NCBI GenBank assembly: GCA_964580075.1
Contig: CAZOJL010000004.1
Span: forward strand, 1 to 64,000
Length of the DNA stretch: 64,000 bases
From: VGWG01 sp964580075
Lineage (GTDB): Bacteria; Verrucomicrobiota; Kiritimatiellia; RFP12; JAAYNR01
Direction: 5' to 3'
Shown here piece by piece: positions 16,018 to 24,513 of this stretch. Made by a program: the position numbers and the translations under genes. The first letter of the stretch is position 1, and each line of letters opens with the position of its first letter. The notes below the pieces were generated by a model. It did no database searches. It was not told the origin of the DNA and worked only from the letters and a program-made list of their open reading frames with translations.

Positions 16018-16204
16018 GAATGGCGCTAAGTTAAGCGATGCTTCCGATCATAATCATAATCGTAATCGTAATCCGTTCTCCACCAGGAGATTAAGATTAA
16101 GATTATGATTACGATTATGATTAAGATTAGGATTAGGATTAGGATTAAGATTACGATTAGGATTAGGATTAAGATGGCAGTAGCCCCTTAACTTAGCGCC
16201 ATTC
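16018..16204 (-). mobile_element. Hexamer-stem palindromic element C2 (expanded GATTAC/GATTAG arm)
   Basis: This 187-bp element is bounded by a perfect 18-bp terminal inverted repeat, GAATGGCGCTAAGTTAAG (16018-16035) and its complement (16187-16204). One arm holds about 14 hexamers of GATTAG/GATTAA/GATTAC, the other about four. C1 is 54 bp, or nine hexamers, shorter. Near-direct repeats flank it: GACGGGTCT at 16009-16017 and GACGGGCCT at 16207-16215. No protein is encoded. Confidence 0.8.
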
Positions 16205-16379
16205 CAGACGGGCCTTGGCCCTTTGCACTATTTTGCAATAAGTCTGCACTCCTATCAAACGACAGCCCGGCGGGAATGTGCCATACTATGCCCATGTTGA
16301 TGGGATTGGTACGCGAAGGCCATCGATTTTCACATTCGACAAAGGCCGGGCAACCGGCCGGATGGACAGCGAGGACAAA

Positions 16380-16484
16380 AGCTGAAATGCTGAAAACTGA
16401 AAGCTGAAAAGCTGAAGGCTGAAGGAGAAAAGCTGAAAACTGAAAGCTGAAAAGCTGAAGGTTAAAGGCTGAAAGCTGAAGGCT
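16380..16484 (+). repeat. AGCTGAA-type heptamer tandem array
   Basis: About 14 imperfect units (GCTGAAA, ACTGAAA, GCTGAAG) with a period near seven. There is no palindromic structure, so it is a different class from the hexamer-stem elements. It lies about 220 bp upstream of the glycine-rich gene. Confidence 0.6.
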
Positions 16485-16502
16485 GGATGCGGGAGTTGAA
16501 AT

Positions 16503-16649
16503 CACCACGAAGGACACGAAGTGCACGAAGAAAGAAATGAGGAGTGAAAGGTAATGAGGAACTGACGCCATCGGGTGAACCCGTTCCTGGCAAGGCCCAT
16601 GTAGCCATCCCTTCCAAAAATATTCCTTCGTGTTCTTCGTGGTGAAAAC
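16503..16649. repeat. CACGAAG-type inverted repeat
   Basis: ATCACCACGAAGGACACGAAG near 16501-16521 faces TTCGTGTTCTTCGTGGTG at 16627-16644. A related copy, including a preceding TTCCAAA-ATATT segment and a following AACTGCCG, lies at 24136-24190. This belongs to the CACCACGAAG-type intergenic repeats common in environmental bacteria. Confidence 0.55.
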
Positions 16650-16705
16650 TGCCGTTGCAGACTAAAGAGACCACACAAACAAAACCCAAACAGGAGACGA
16701 AAGTC

Positions 16706-19157
16706 ATGAGAAAGCAAACAGGAAGCAGGAATCGAGGATGGTTGCCGGCGATCGTAAATCGGTTGTCGGTGGCGGCTGGCGTTGCGCTGGCCGCGGGGAT
16801 GATGGCCGCATTCGCGCCGCGGGCGGAGGCCGCGTGGACCAAGGCCACAAGTACAGGTTCGACCGTGACGAACTATTCGACAGGAACGACGAACTGGACC
16901 GCCCACATTTTCAAGACGACGGTGGGGACCAAAACGTTTACGGTCACAAGCGCCGGCAACGTGGAATACTTGATTGTCGCCGGCGGCGGCAGCGCGGGCG
17001 GAGATTGTGGCGGTGGCGGCGGTGCCGGCGGGGTGTTGACCGGCTCGGACTACTTCTTAGCGGCCGACGTCTACACGATCACCGTCGGCGCTGGCGGCAA
17101 CAATTCCACGGCCTTCGGCCAGACCGCTCTTGCCGGTGGCAACGGTGGTACATGGGGGGGGCCAGCAATCGGGACGTCAGGCGGTTCCGGCGGCGGTGCC
17201 GGTGGCTGGAGCACTGCCCCCGGCGTTTTCGGCGCAGGGACGCCAGGCCCGCCACGGCAGGGGTATGACGGAGCTAACGGTGTTGGAAACACAGGCGGCG
17301 GTGGTGGCGGGGCCGGAGGGAATGGATACTCGGGTTAACGGCGGACCCGGTATCTACTCGGCCATCTCCGGCACCAACACTGCTTACGGCGGCGGCGGCG
17401 CTGGCAATGGCACCGGTGGCGGCGGAACTGGCGGGGTGGGCGGTGGCGGAGGACCCCTTTCTGGGCAGACGAATGCCGGCGGCGGTTCTGGGCAGCCGAA
17501 TACCGGCGGCGGTGGCGGCGCCAACTGGGGCTCAGGCGGCTCCGGCATCGTGATCGTGCGGTACGAGATCCCCCCGGTGCCGTCCGTGACGCTCACCGCG
17601 CCGACGAACAACCAGGTACTCGCCTGGAACTACGCCTCGATTGCGGCCACGGCCACGGTCACTAACGCCACGGTAACATCGGTGGACTTCTATACCAACA
17701 CGGCCTCGGCCGCCTATGGGTTGGCGGGCTCCGACAGCGACCCGACTGGCGGTTACACGCTTTCGCTCGCCGGCGGGTCCTTGCCCGCGGGCACGAACCA
17801 CATCTACGCCGTGATGACCGCCACCGCAGGCGTGTTCACTTCCGCAGGCGTGTTCACTTCCGCAGTGAACGCCATCATCGTCGAAACGCTGCCGATCGTG
17901 ACGGTGTCCTTCCCGACGGACGGGCAGTCGTTCGCCAATCTCTCCTCGATCACGGCCACGGCCACGGTCAGCCACGGCATCTCGCCCTATACGGTGACCT
18001 TCTACACCAACAACGAAACGTCGGTCGGCACCGATAGCTCGGCGCCCTACGCGTCGTCTTCGCTCGGCCCTCTGACGGCGGCGGGCTCGTACCAGATCTA
18101 TGCGAAGGTGACCGACAGCAACCCCAACGGGGCCGCCACGGTCTACTCCACGACGAACACCTTCACGATTCTGCCGCCGGCGCTGGCCGTGAGTGTCGCC
18201 GGACCGACCGAGTATCCGTATAACGGCATGATCGCTTCCACGGCCACGGTCGTCTTTGCCACAGGCTCTTATACGGTGAAGGTGTGGACCAGCAGCGTTC
18301 CGGCCACGGTATGGGGGCAGGCGGGCGCGGACGGCATCAGTACTTCCCCGTACGGGGTCTCATTCGGTCCTCTGGCGCCGGGCCCATACAGCATTCGCGC
18401 CACGGTTGCCGACTCGTCCCTCGCCTCGGCGACTTCCTCGACTTACACTGTCACCGTCCTGCAGGCGCCGACCGTGACCCTCAACACGCCGACGCCCAGT
18501 CAGCAGTTCGCCTTGAACTCGTCGGTTACGGGCACGGCCACGTGCGCCTCCGGCAAGACGCCGTACACGGTGACGTTCTATACCAACAAGAACGGAAGCG
18601 CCTATGGGCCGGCAGGCGCCGTCGCGGGCGCAGCGTCGCAGACCTCGTTCACCAACGTGCTGAGTTCCCAGGGCGCCGGTACGTATGGCGTCTATACCAT
18701 GGTCGGCGGCGGTTATGGTGTCGGTGGAGATACTCCATCCAGCTCCGGTGGGTCCGGCGGGGGCGGCGGGCGGGCTTCGGTTGGCGGCGCGGGCACGGCC
18801 AGTCAAGGCTGGGCGGGCGGCACAGGATCAAGAGACGACGTAGGCAGCGGCGGCGGCGGTGCCGGGAATGTCGAGGGAGCTAATAGCGGCTTGACCGCCG
18901 GTAATGGAGGCCCTGGCCTCCAGAGTTCCATCACCGGCAGCAGTATGTGGTATGCGGGTGGCGGCGGCGGCAAAAACGAAAACAGTGGCGGCGGCAGCGG
19001 CACCGGAGGTAGTGACGTCGGCGGGAACGGCGGTTCCCCAGGGGCCTCTAGCAGGGGCGGCGGCGGCGGCGGGAGGGCCGCCGGCGGCTCGGGCATCGTG
19101 ATTGTGCGGTACGACATCACGACGCCGCCGAAGGGCACCGTGTTCCTGATGCGGTAG
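16706..19157 (+). pseudogene. Secreted glycine-rich / Ig-like repeat surface protein, one frameshift
   Basis: ATG 16706 follows AGGAGA by 8 nt and begins a signal peptide (to about APRAEAA, residue 46). The first frame encodes a glycine-rich domain (VEYLIVAGGGSAGG) and stops at TAA 17336-17338. The next frame continues the same domain (VNGGPGIYSAISG, then GSGIVIVRYEIPP) to 19157. One extra G at 17332-17334 explains the break. The second part has about four Ig-like bacterial repeats (PTVTLNTPTPSQQF, YTVTFYTN) and a second glycine-rich domain ending GSGIVIVRYDIT. Such proteins are typical surface or extracellular proteins of Lentisphaerae/Kiritimatiellae. It may be one intact gene with a sequencing error. 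Confidence 0.7.
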
Positions 19158-19166
19158 GCGCCTTCG

Positions 19167-19192
19167 CCCCGACTCCCGCTTGGGAGTCGGGG
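19167..19192 (+). terminator. GC-rich hairpin after the glycine-rich gene
   Basis: An 11-bp perfect stem, CCCCGACTCCC / GGGAGTCGGGG, with loop GCTT, starts 10 bp after the stop at 19157. There is no T-run after it, so it may be a REP-like repeat rather than an intrinsic terminator. GGCTACGGCGCGCCA follows twice. Confidence 0.45.
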
Positions 19193-19293
19193 CTACGGCG
19201 CGCCAGGGGCCGCTTCGCGCAGGAGGCTACGGCGCGCCAAGGGCGCGGGGTGCCAGGAGTCAGGGGACAGGAGTCAGGAATCAGTGTGTCGTT

Positions 19294-19390
19294 GTCTTGA
19301 GTCTTAATCTCCGGTCCTAATCTCCAGTCTTAATCTTTCCGCGGAAAGACAAAGACCCGAGACGAAGACCGGAGTTTAAGACCGGAGAAG
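19294..19390. repeat. Hexamer-stem palindromic repeat F
   Basis: The centre is the perfect palindrome CTTTCCGCGGAAAG (19335-19348). The left arm is built of GTCTTAATCTCC-type units and the right arm of GAAGACCGGAG and AAGACCGGAG units. It lies in the non-coding stretch 19158-19674 with the GGGTTCA run at 19477-19498 and D3. Confidence 0.6.
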
Positions 19391-19497
19391 GAAGCGACGC
19401 AGGGCGGGTCTGGCGATAACGGGCCCGCCTTGTGTGTTTGTCCGCAGATGACGCAGATTAAGAGGTAGGGGAAGCAGGGTTCGGGGTTCAGGGTTCA

Positions 19498-19652
19498 GAT
19501 CGTTGTCGCAATCGTTGTCGACAACGGTCGGAACGATGATCGGGCCAATGATGTGGGGCGACAACGATAGAGACAACGATGGGAGATCGGTTGACGATTA
19601 CGGGGAGATGCCGCACAATCGTCCACCGTTGTCGTCGCCGTAGTCGTCCACC
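19498..19652. repeat. Hexamer-stem palindromic repeat D3
   Basis: It starts GATCGTTGTCGCAATCGTTG like D2, with opposing arms GACAACGATAGAGACAACGA. It continues through GGTTGACGATTACGGG (compare D1) to a third pair around CACAATCGTCCACC and GTCGTCGCC. It ends about 20 bp before the ATG of the next gene and could influence its translation if transcribed. Confidence 0.6.
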
Positions 19653-19674
19653 GGGATTCAGAAAGGAACATGAA

Positions 19675-22600
19675 ATGAAACGATTCGACATTGCGCCCTT
19701 TGCCCTGCCCAACGCGTTGGCGGGGGAGTTGAAGTTCGAGGAACTGAGGGACATCGAGACCGTCGCGGTGGATTTCGACGGCCCGGCGCCCAAGACGGTC
19801 AGCTTGCAGTACCTGCGCAAGCACTGGCCCGGCGTGCGTATCGAGCGCACGATGGAGATGGACCAGCAGCGGCCCATGTCCGTCGGTTGGTTCCGGATGG
19901 ATGATCCCTTCACGCCGGAATGGGTGCCGGCCGCGACCCGCGTTGTCCGGCGCGGAAAGAAGACGTTGGTCTTCTCGTTCCATCCGCTAACTGCGGAACT
20001 CCCGGACGTGACGGACTACGCGGTGGGCTTCCGGCGCACCCTCGGCGTACGCGTGGCGGAGAGCGCGGTGGGCGTCAAGGCGATACGGGTCTTTACCCGG
20101 TCGCAGCCGGCGCGCAGCAAACTGCGCGTCGAACTGCACGCCGGCCGGAGGACCGCCGCGAAGACCATCGGGGTGAGCGGCTACAACGCGGTTGTGCGCG
20201 CGGTGCAGGCCGGTGGCGGCACGCGCGTGACGGCCACAGACATCCATGTCGGCGCGGGCCGGCAGGCGGCCTTTGAGATTGAACTCGATCACATGGAGCC
20301 TGTGCACCGTTACGCCAACGACGGCGCACACGTCCGCTTCGATCTGGGCCGGGACGCCTTCACGATCGCGTTGGCCGCGCTGGACGCGCAAGGTCCGATC
20401 TGGTTTGCCGACGCCGGCATCTTCATTGTCCGCGCCGCGAATCCGGAGACCTTTGCCGCCTACCGGGAGCGCATCCAAGGGTGCCGCACGGTGGCGACCG
20501 AGATTGCGGCGCTGCCGGAACAGTCCCTCGCCGGCGCCATGAACGGTCAACCGCGGCCGCACCCCATTGCCTATGTCTGCGGCTGCCGGCACGCCCGCCA
20601 GAAATTCTGGATCGAGCCCTGTGGCGATATCGAGCTGACAGGATGTCTGGTGAAGCGCAACTCGAACTCGTGGTTGGGGACACCCGAGGGGCGCGATACG
20701 CCCAAGTGGAAGAACGCAGGAATGGCACGCATCTTCTTCGGTCTCGACCTGTGGGCGGCGGAAGCCCGGCATAACGCCCCCTGGCCGGTCATGGCCTACA
20801 ACCAGCAATTCCGGCGCGATGCCGTGCGTGTCCGGCAAAAGTGCTTCGCTGTGCCGCTGACGCAATCCATTCTGGCCGGCGAACCGGCGCCGGATGCGAC
20901 AATGGTGGCACTGGTTCGCTTCTCCTTCGAGAATACGGGTGACGCTCCCGCCGTGGCAGAGTTGCCGGTGTCCTACAGCCATCTCTCACATCGTGTCCAT
21001 AACCGCCGGGTCCTGCGCGACCAGAACTGGACGCACGTAACCGACTCGTTGGTTCCGAAATGCGAGCGGGAGAAACTGGTTGTGGACGGCGACCTCATCC
21101 GCGGTTCCTATCAGAATGAACTGGTCCCGCGCCTCATGTTCCAGACGGACATGACGGCCGAGACGACCGCTGCGGGTGTGCACTTCCGCAAGAAGCTTCA
21201 ACCCGGCGAAACCTGCGAGTTTCTGGCGCGCATTCCGTTTGTCGCTGTCGAGTCGGAGGATGAACTCGCGGCGCTGCGCGGGTTGGATTTCGGCCGGTGC
21301 TATGACGAGATGGCGCGCTACTGGCGCGAGGAAAGCCGGAAGAGCGCCCAGATCCAGACGCCGGATCCCCATCTGAACGCGGTTTACACCGGGCATCTGC
21401 CGATGGTGGTGATGAGCGACTTCGGCCACACGGACCATCCGTATATCGTCAGCACGTCGGTGGGCGCCTGTACTTACGGCAACTTCACCAACGAGTCGGT
21501 GATGATCGTCGAGGAACTCCAGCAGCGCGGCATGACGGACGACGTTCGGCGGCGCCTGGCTGCCTGGGTGAAGTATCAGGGAACGGTCGGCTTGAACGGC
21601 CGGTTCACGGACCACGACGGGGTGTTCTACGGTAGCGGCGGTTGGGAGTCGGGGCAGAGCTACAACCAGCATCACGGCTGGGCTTTGTGGGCGCTGGCGC
21701 GGCATTTCCTGCACACGGGCGATCGCGCGTGGTTCGCCAGCGTGGCAGACAGTGTCATCAAAGGCGCCGAATGGATCGCGCGCCAACGTCGCGAGACGCT
21801 CAAGACCTTGCCGCACTCGCGCGGCTGGGAGCGCGGTTTTCTGCCGGCCGGCGCGCTCGAGGACGTGGAGGACTTCTTTTACTGGTTGAGCACCAACTGC
21901 CTGACCTGGCGCGGGCTGGACAGTGCGGCCGCCGCGCTGGAAAAATTCGGCCATGCCGAGGCCGCGCGCTACCGCAAGGAGGCAAACGCCTATGGCCGCG
22001 ATCTGCGCCGCGGTTACGAGGAGGCGCGCCGGCATAGTCCGCTCGTCCGCCTGCGCGATGGACGCTGGGTTCCGCACTATCCGTCCCGCCTCTATTGCCG
22101 CGGTCGAGACTACGGCTGGATTCGCGAAACGCTGGAAGGCTCGGTCTATCTGCTGATCTCAGGACTCTATTCGCCCGAGAGCAAACAGGGCGGCTGGATT
22201 CTGGACGACTACCAGGATACCCGGTACATGAGCCCGCCCTACAGTTATCCGATCCACGATCCTCAGACCGAATGGTTCGACTGCGGCGGCATCTGCCCGC
22301 AGCCGGCGCTGCTGGCCGGCCTGCTGCCGCACCTCGACCGCGACGAGATCGAAGTGTACCTGTGGATGTTCTTCAATGTCTGGGCCGCGTGCTATCGCCC
22401 CGAAGTGCAGGCCTTTGTGGAGCATCCCCAGCCGGTGCTGGGCTTTGGCAACTGCGCGCCATTCAAGACCAGCGACCAGTCCAACGCCATGAAGTGGCTG
22501 GCCTATCTGTTCGTTTACGAGCGGGATGGACTGCTGCACCTTGGCCGGGCGATACCGCGCGCCTGGTTTGCGCAGGAACAGGCTTTTAGTGCCACGCGGC

Positions 22601-22851
22601 TGAGCACACCGGCCGGCATCGTTTCGGTCGAGTACCGTCCGCAGTTGGCGGCCGAGAAGATTGAGACCGAGGTCGAACTGGAACTCCGCGCGAAGCCCGA
22701 GCGGTTGCTGCTGCGCTTCCGGCATCCGGAGAAGAAGCCGATCCGGTCGGTTACGATCAACGGGCGCGCGTCGCAGGCTTTTGATGCCACGAACGGCGAT
22801 GTGGAATTACCGACTGTTAGTGGCAAGGTGTGCGTGACGGTCAGCTATTGA
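19675..22851 (+). CDS. Large six-hairpin glycosidase-like protein, family unassigned
   Basis: The 1058-aa protein starts at ATG 19675 behind AAAGGA. No signal peptide is seen. Residues 1 to about 600 look like beta-sandwich domains. From about 640 there is an alpha/alpha-barrel pattern: ACTYGNFTNESVMIVEELQQ, GGWESGQSYNQHHGWALWAL, HFLHTGDRAWFA, YLLISGLYSPESKQGGWILDDY and TEWFDCGGICPQPALL. A short C-terminal beta domain follows. The layout resembles large (alpha/alpha)6 glycosidases acting on plant or microbial polysaccharides, but I cannot place it in a CAZy family. Catalytic acids are probably among the many Asp and Glu of the GGWESGQ and DDYQDTRY segments, which is inference. Confidence 0.55.
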   Translation: MKRFDIAPFALPNALAGELKFEELRDIETVAVDFDGPAPKTVSLQYLRKHWPGVRIERTMEMDQQRPMSVGWFRMDDPFTPEWVPAATRVVRRGKKTLVFSFHPLTAELPDVTDYAVGFRRTLGVRVAESAVGVKAIRVFTRSQPARSKLRVELHAGRRTAAKTIGVSGYNAVVRAVQAGGGTRVTATDIHVGAGRQAAFEIELDHMEPVHRYANDGAHVRFDLGRDAFTIALAALDAQGPIWFADAGIFIVRAANPETFAAYRERIQGCRTVATEIAALPEQSLAGAMNGQPRPHPIAYVCGCRHARQKFWIEPCGDIELTGCLVKRNSNSWLGTPEGRDTPKWKNAGMARIFFGLDLWAAEARHNAPWPVMAYNQQFRRDAVRVRQKCFAVPLTQSILAGEPAPDATMVALVRFSFENTGDAPAVAELPVSYSHLSHRVHNRRVLRDQNWTHVTDSLVPKCEREKLVVDGDLIRGSYQNELVPRLMFQTDMTAETTAAGVHFRKKLQPGETCEFLARIPFVAVESEDELAALRGLDFGRCYDEMARYWREESRKSAQIQTPDPHLNAVYTGHLPMVVMSDFGHTDHPYIVSTSVGACTYGNFTNESVMIVEELQQRGMTDDVRRRLAAWVKYQGTVGLNGRFTDHDGVFYGSGGWESGQSYNQHHGWALWALARHFLHTGDRAWFASVADSVIKGAEWIARQRRETLKTLPHSRGWERGFLPAGALEDVEDFFYWLSTNCLTWRGLDSAAAALEKFGHAEAARYRKEANAYGRDLRRGYEEARRHSPLVRLRDGRWVPHYPSRLYCRGRDYGWIRETLEGSVYLLISGLYSPESKQGGWILDDYQDTRYMSPPYSYPIHDPQTEWFDCGGICPQPALLAGLLPHLDRDEIEVYLWMFFNVWAACYRPEVQAFVEHPQPVLGFGNCAPFKTSDQSNAMKWLAYLFVYERDGLLHLGRAIPRAWFAQEQAFSATRLSTPAGIVSVEYRPQLAAEKIETEVELELRAKPERLLLRFRHPEKKPIRSVTINGRASQAFDATNGDVELPTVSGKVCVTVSY

Positions 22852-23353
22852 TGTGTGGTGACGCAATGCGGAGGGGATGGCGTATGCGAATGGGTGCGTG
22901 CATCGAGGCGGGACGGGGCTGTCAGAATGTCGCGTGCTTCCCAAAGCGGGCGCGACTCCCGCGCTCCCAGGAAAGCACCGAAACGAGGATGCGCCCGGAT
23001 TGACTTTGATCCCCACTTCTGCCATGCTTTTCCCCACGAGGTCGTTGCGTCAGACCGATTCCGGCCTGTTTTCGGCCCGTACGGGCCGAGGCCGATCAGG
23101 GTGTGCCGAAAAGCGATTTCGAGTCAATGGTTGGGCATCTCCTGACGCCACCGGAACTGATCGAGCGCCGTGAGAGTTGGATCGGCGCAGCCGCACGCAC
23201 GACCAGATGGTGCAGGCCGCACAGAGCGACGCGCAGAACCTGCAGGAAGGCGGGTTCACGGAACGACTCTATCGCATTCGAAGCGAGCGGCAAAAACAGG
23301 GATGCGACAATGGTGGCACTGGTTTGCGCCGCTGGCGCATCGCTTGGTTCGGC
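22852..23353. other. Non-coding gap with a 16-bp palindrome and a 24-bp gene-fragment match
   Basis: No convincing gene is present. The perfect palindrome CGGCCCGTACGGGCCG lies at 23073-23088. Bases 23301-23324 are identical to 20893-20916 inside the upstream glycosidase-like gene, so a small piece of coding sequence, or a repeat shared with it, is present here. Short open frames in this stretch have skewed composition and no domain. Confidence 0.4.
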
Positions 23354-23626
23354 TCAGATTTTCAGAAGTTCGGAATGCGACCCGGTGCGCTCGAAAATCA
23401 CGGTATTGCCTTCGAGTTTGTAGATCAGCAACCAGTCCCCATCCAAGTGGCAAACGCGACGGCCCTGATAGTTTCCAACCAGCTTGTGATCGCGAAGTTC
23501 TGCAGGCAATTCCTGCTCACAGGCAATCCATGTCATGACCCGTTTCAACCGAGTCAAATCCCGTCCCGACTTGAGCGCCTTCTTGTAGTCTTTTTCAAAC
23601 CGGGTGGTTGTCTTCAGCTTCCTCAT
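23354..23626 (-). CDS. YafQ-family type II toxin (mRNA interferase)
   Basis: The 90-aa protein has the RelE/YafQ fold signature: RFEKDYKKALKSG at the N terminus, LPAELRDHKLVGNYQGRRVCH in the middle, DGDWLLIYK and a C-terminal TGSHSELL whose His matches the catalytic position of YafQ toxins. Such toxins cleave mRNA on the ribosome. Its ATG overlaps the stop of the antitoxin gene by 4 bases, giving the usual antitoxin-toxin order. Full length. Confidence 0.88.
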   Translation of the reverse strand: MRKLKTTTRFEKDYKKALKSGRDLTRLKRVMTWIACEQELPAELRDHKLVGNYQGRRVCHLDGDWLLIYKLEGNTVIFERTGSHSELLKI

Positions 23627-23883
23627 TTGTCGAGTGCCTTGAACATCTCATCCAGGTTTTTGTAGGCATAAAGTTCTTCACCACGGTCGGTGGTCTCGAA
23701 AGTCCGGCGAGTGATATTGTTTGGCATATCGATGGGAAAAGGAATGCCCTTACGCAGTCGAATCTGGCTAAAGAACATAGTGATGGCGTCGGTTGTCGTG
23801 ACGCCTAGTTGCTTTAATAGTGCCTCCACCTCGGACTTCAACCCCGACGCCATTCGCGCCCTCACGGTTACTGTGCGACTCAT
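23623..23883 (-). CDS. DinJ/RelB-family antitoxin
   Basis: The 86-aa protein starts at ATG 23883 behind AAGGGGG (8 nt). An earlier in-frame ATG at 23910 would add nine residues and has no ribosome site. Residues 2-45 (SRTVTVRARMASGLKSEVEALLKQLG, then TTTDAITMFFSQI) form the ribbon-helix-helix of RelB/DinJ, which binds DNA and dimerises. The remainder (PFPIDMPN) is the toxin-wrapping tail. It should neutralise the YafQ-like toxin and repress the operon. Confidence 0.88.
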   Translation of the reverse strand: MSRTVTVRARMASGLKSEVEALLKQLGVTTTDAITMFFSQIRLRKGIPFPIDMPNNITRRTFETTDRGEELYAYKNLDEMFKALDK

Positions 23884-24513
23884 ACTGTTTGCCCCCTTTG
23901 ACAGCATCAATGTAGCGCAATTGGGCTACGAAGTCAAGACGGCTGAAATGAATATTTGAGGCGCTGGCAAAACCCTTGGAAGCGCCGGGAATCAGGTTTC
24001 AGGATGCCATGTTCAGGCCGGAAACGCCTCCGGAACCCCGAACCCTGAACCCTCCGCTTGCACAAACCGGAGGTTTTGCAAGCGCCTCATTTAGTGAACT
24101 CGATTCTTACGAACTCCTTGGACTCATCACTTTTCATTCCAAATATTGCCTTCGGGCTCTTCGTGTTCTTCGTGGTGTGAACTGCCGGTTTTAGGATAAT
24201 TTGAATTGCTGAACGCAGCAATTCTAACACGGGCAGCCGCTATCGGGATCCAAATCGGAATCGGGACCGAAATCGACGAGAAAGCGAGGATTTCGACACC
24301 GATAGCGATAGCGATTTCGACTGGTCGGATGTGCTCAAAATTAGAATTGCTGGGGGGGGGGTTGACTTTATCCACCCCTCCTGCATAATGAAGACGCTCG
24401 TGCGCATGGGTTCATGCACGTTACACGCTCCGCGAGTGCGGCGCGAGCGCGGAACTCCGACGCCGGGAGAGACCGAGATATCGGCACGCTCACGTGACGC
24501 TGAGAACGCTATT
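23884..24513. other. Non-coding stretch holding repeats and element B2
   Basis: It contains the reverse-complement GGGTTCA run (24035-24052), a GGTTTTGCAAGCGCC motif near 24070, a CACGAAG-type repeat (24136-24190), a lone terminus-like TTGAATTGCTG (24201-24211) only 4 bp from element B2, and then B2 itself. The first in-frame ATG of the downstream helicase frame (24331) lies inside B2 and is not a plausible start. Confidence 0.5.
24216..24352 (+). mobile_element. Hexamer-stem palindromic element B2 (complete)
   Basis: This 137-bp element is bounded by a perfect 12-bp terminal inverted repeat, CAGCAATTCTAA (24216-24227) and TTAGAATTGCTG (24341-24352). The ends differ from family A at one base, but the core is different: an ATCGGG/ATCCAA/ACCGAA arm, a loop around GACGAGAAAGC, and an opposing arm of CGATAG/CGATTT units. 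Immediately right of it is a run of G. No direct repeat flanks it, and a second terminus-like sequence lies 4 bp to the left, so it may be inserted next to an older copy. Confidence 0.78.

Noticed and set aside
14221..16180. CRISPR array
   Set aside because: Period is 6 bp in facing arms; there are no 20-40-bp repeats with unique spacers and no cas genes.
14218..16571. Short open frames through the repeat cluster (translations of DN, RY or SSS repeats)
   Set aside because: They translate hexamer palindromes and other repeats and have no ribosome sites.
23103..23423. 106-codon plus-strand frame upstream of the toxin-antitoxin pair
   Set aside because: Composition is Arg-rich and unlike neighbours, it runs into the toxin gene antisense, and it includes the 24-bp match to another gene.
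24331..24513. Upstream ATG 24331 as the SNF2 gene start
   Set aside because: It lies inside element B2 and adds 61 residues of non-conserved sequence; ATG 24514 begins the recognisable N terminus.
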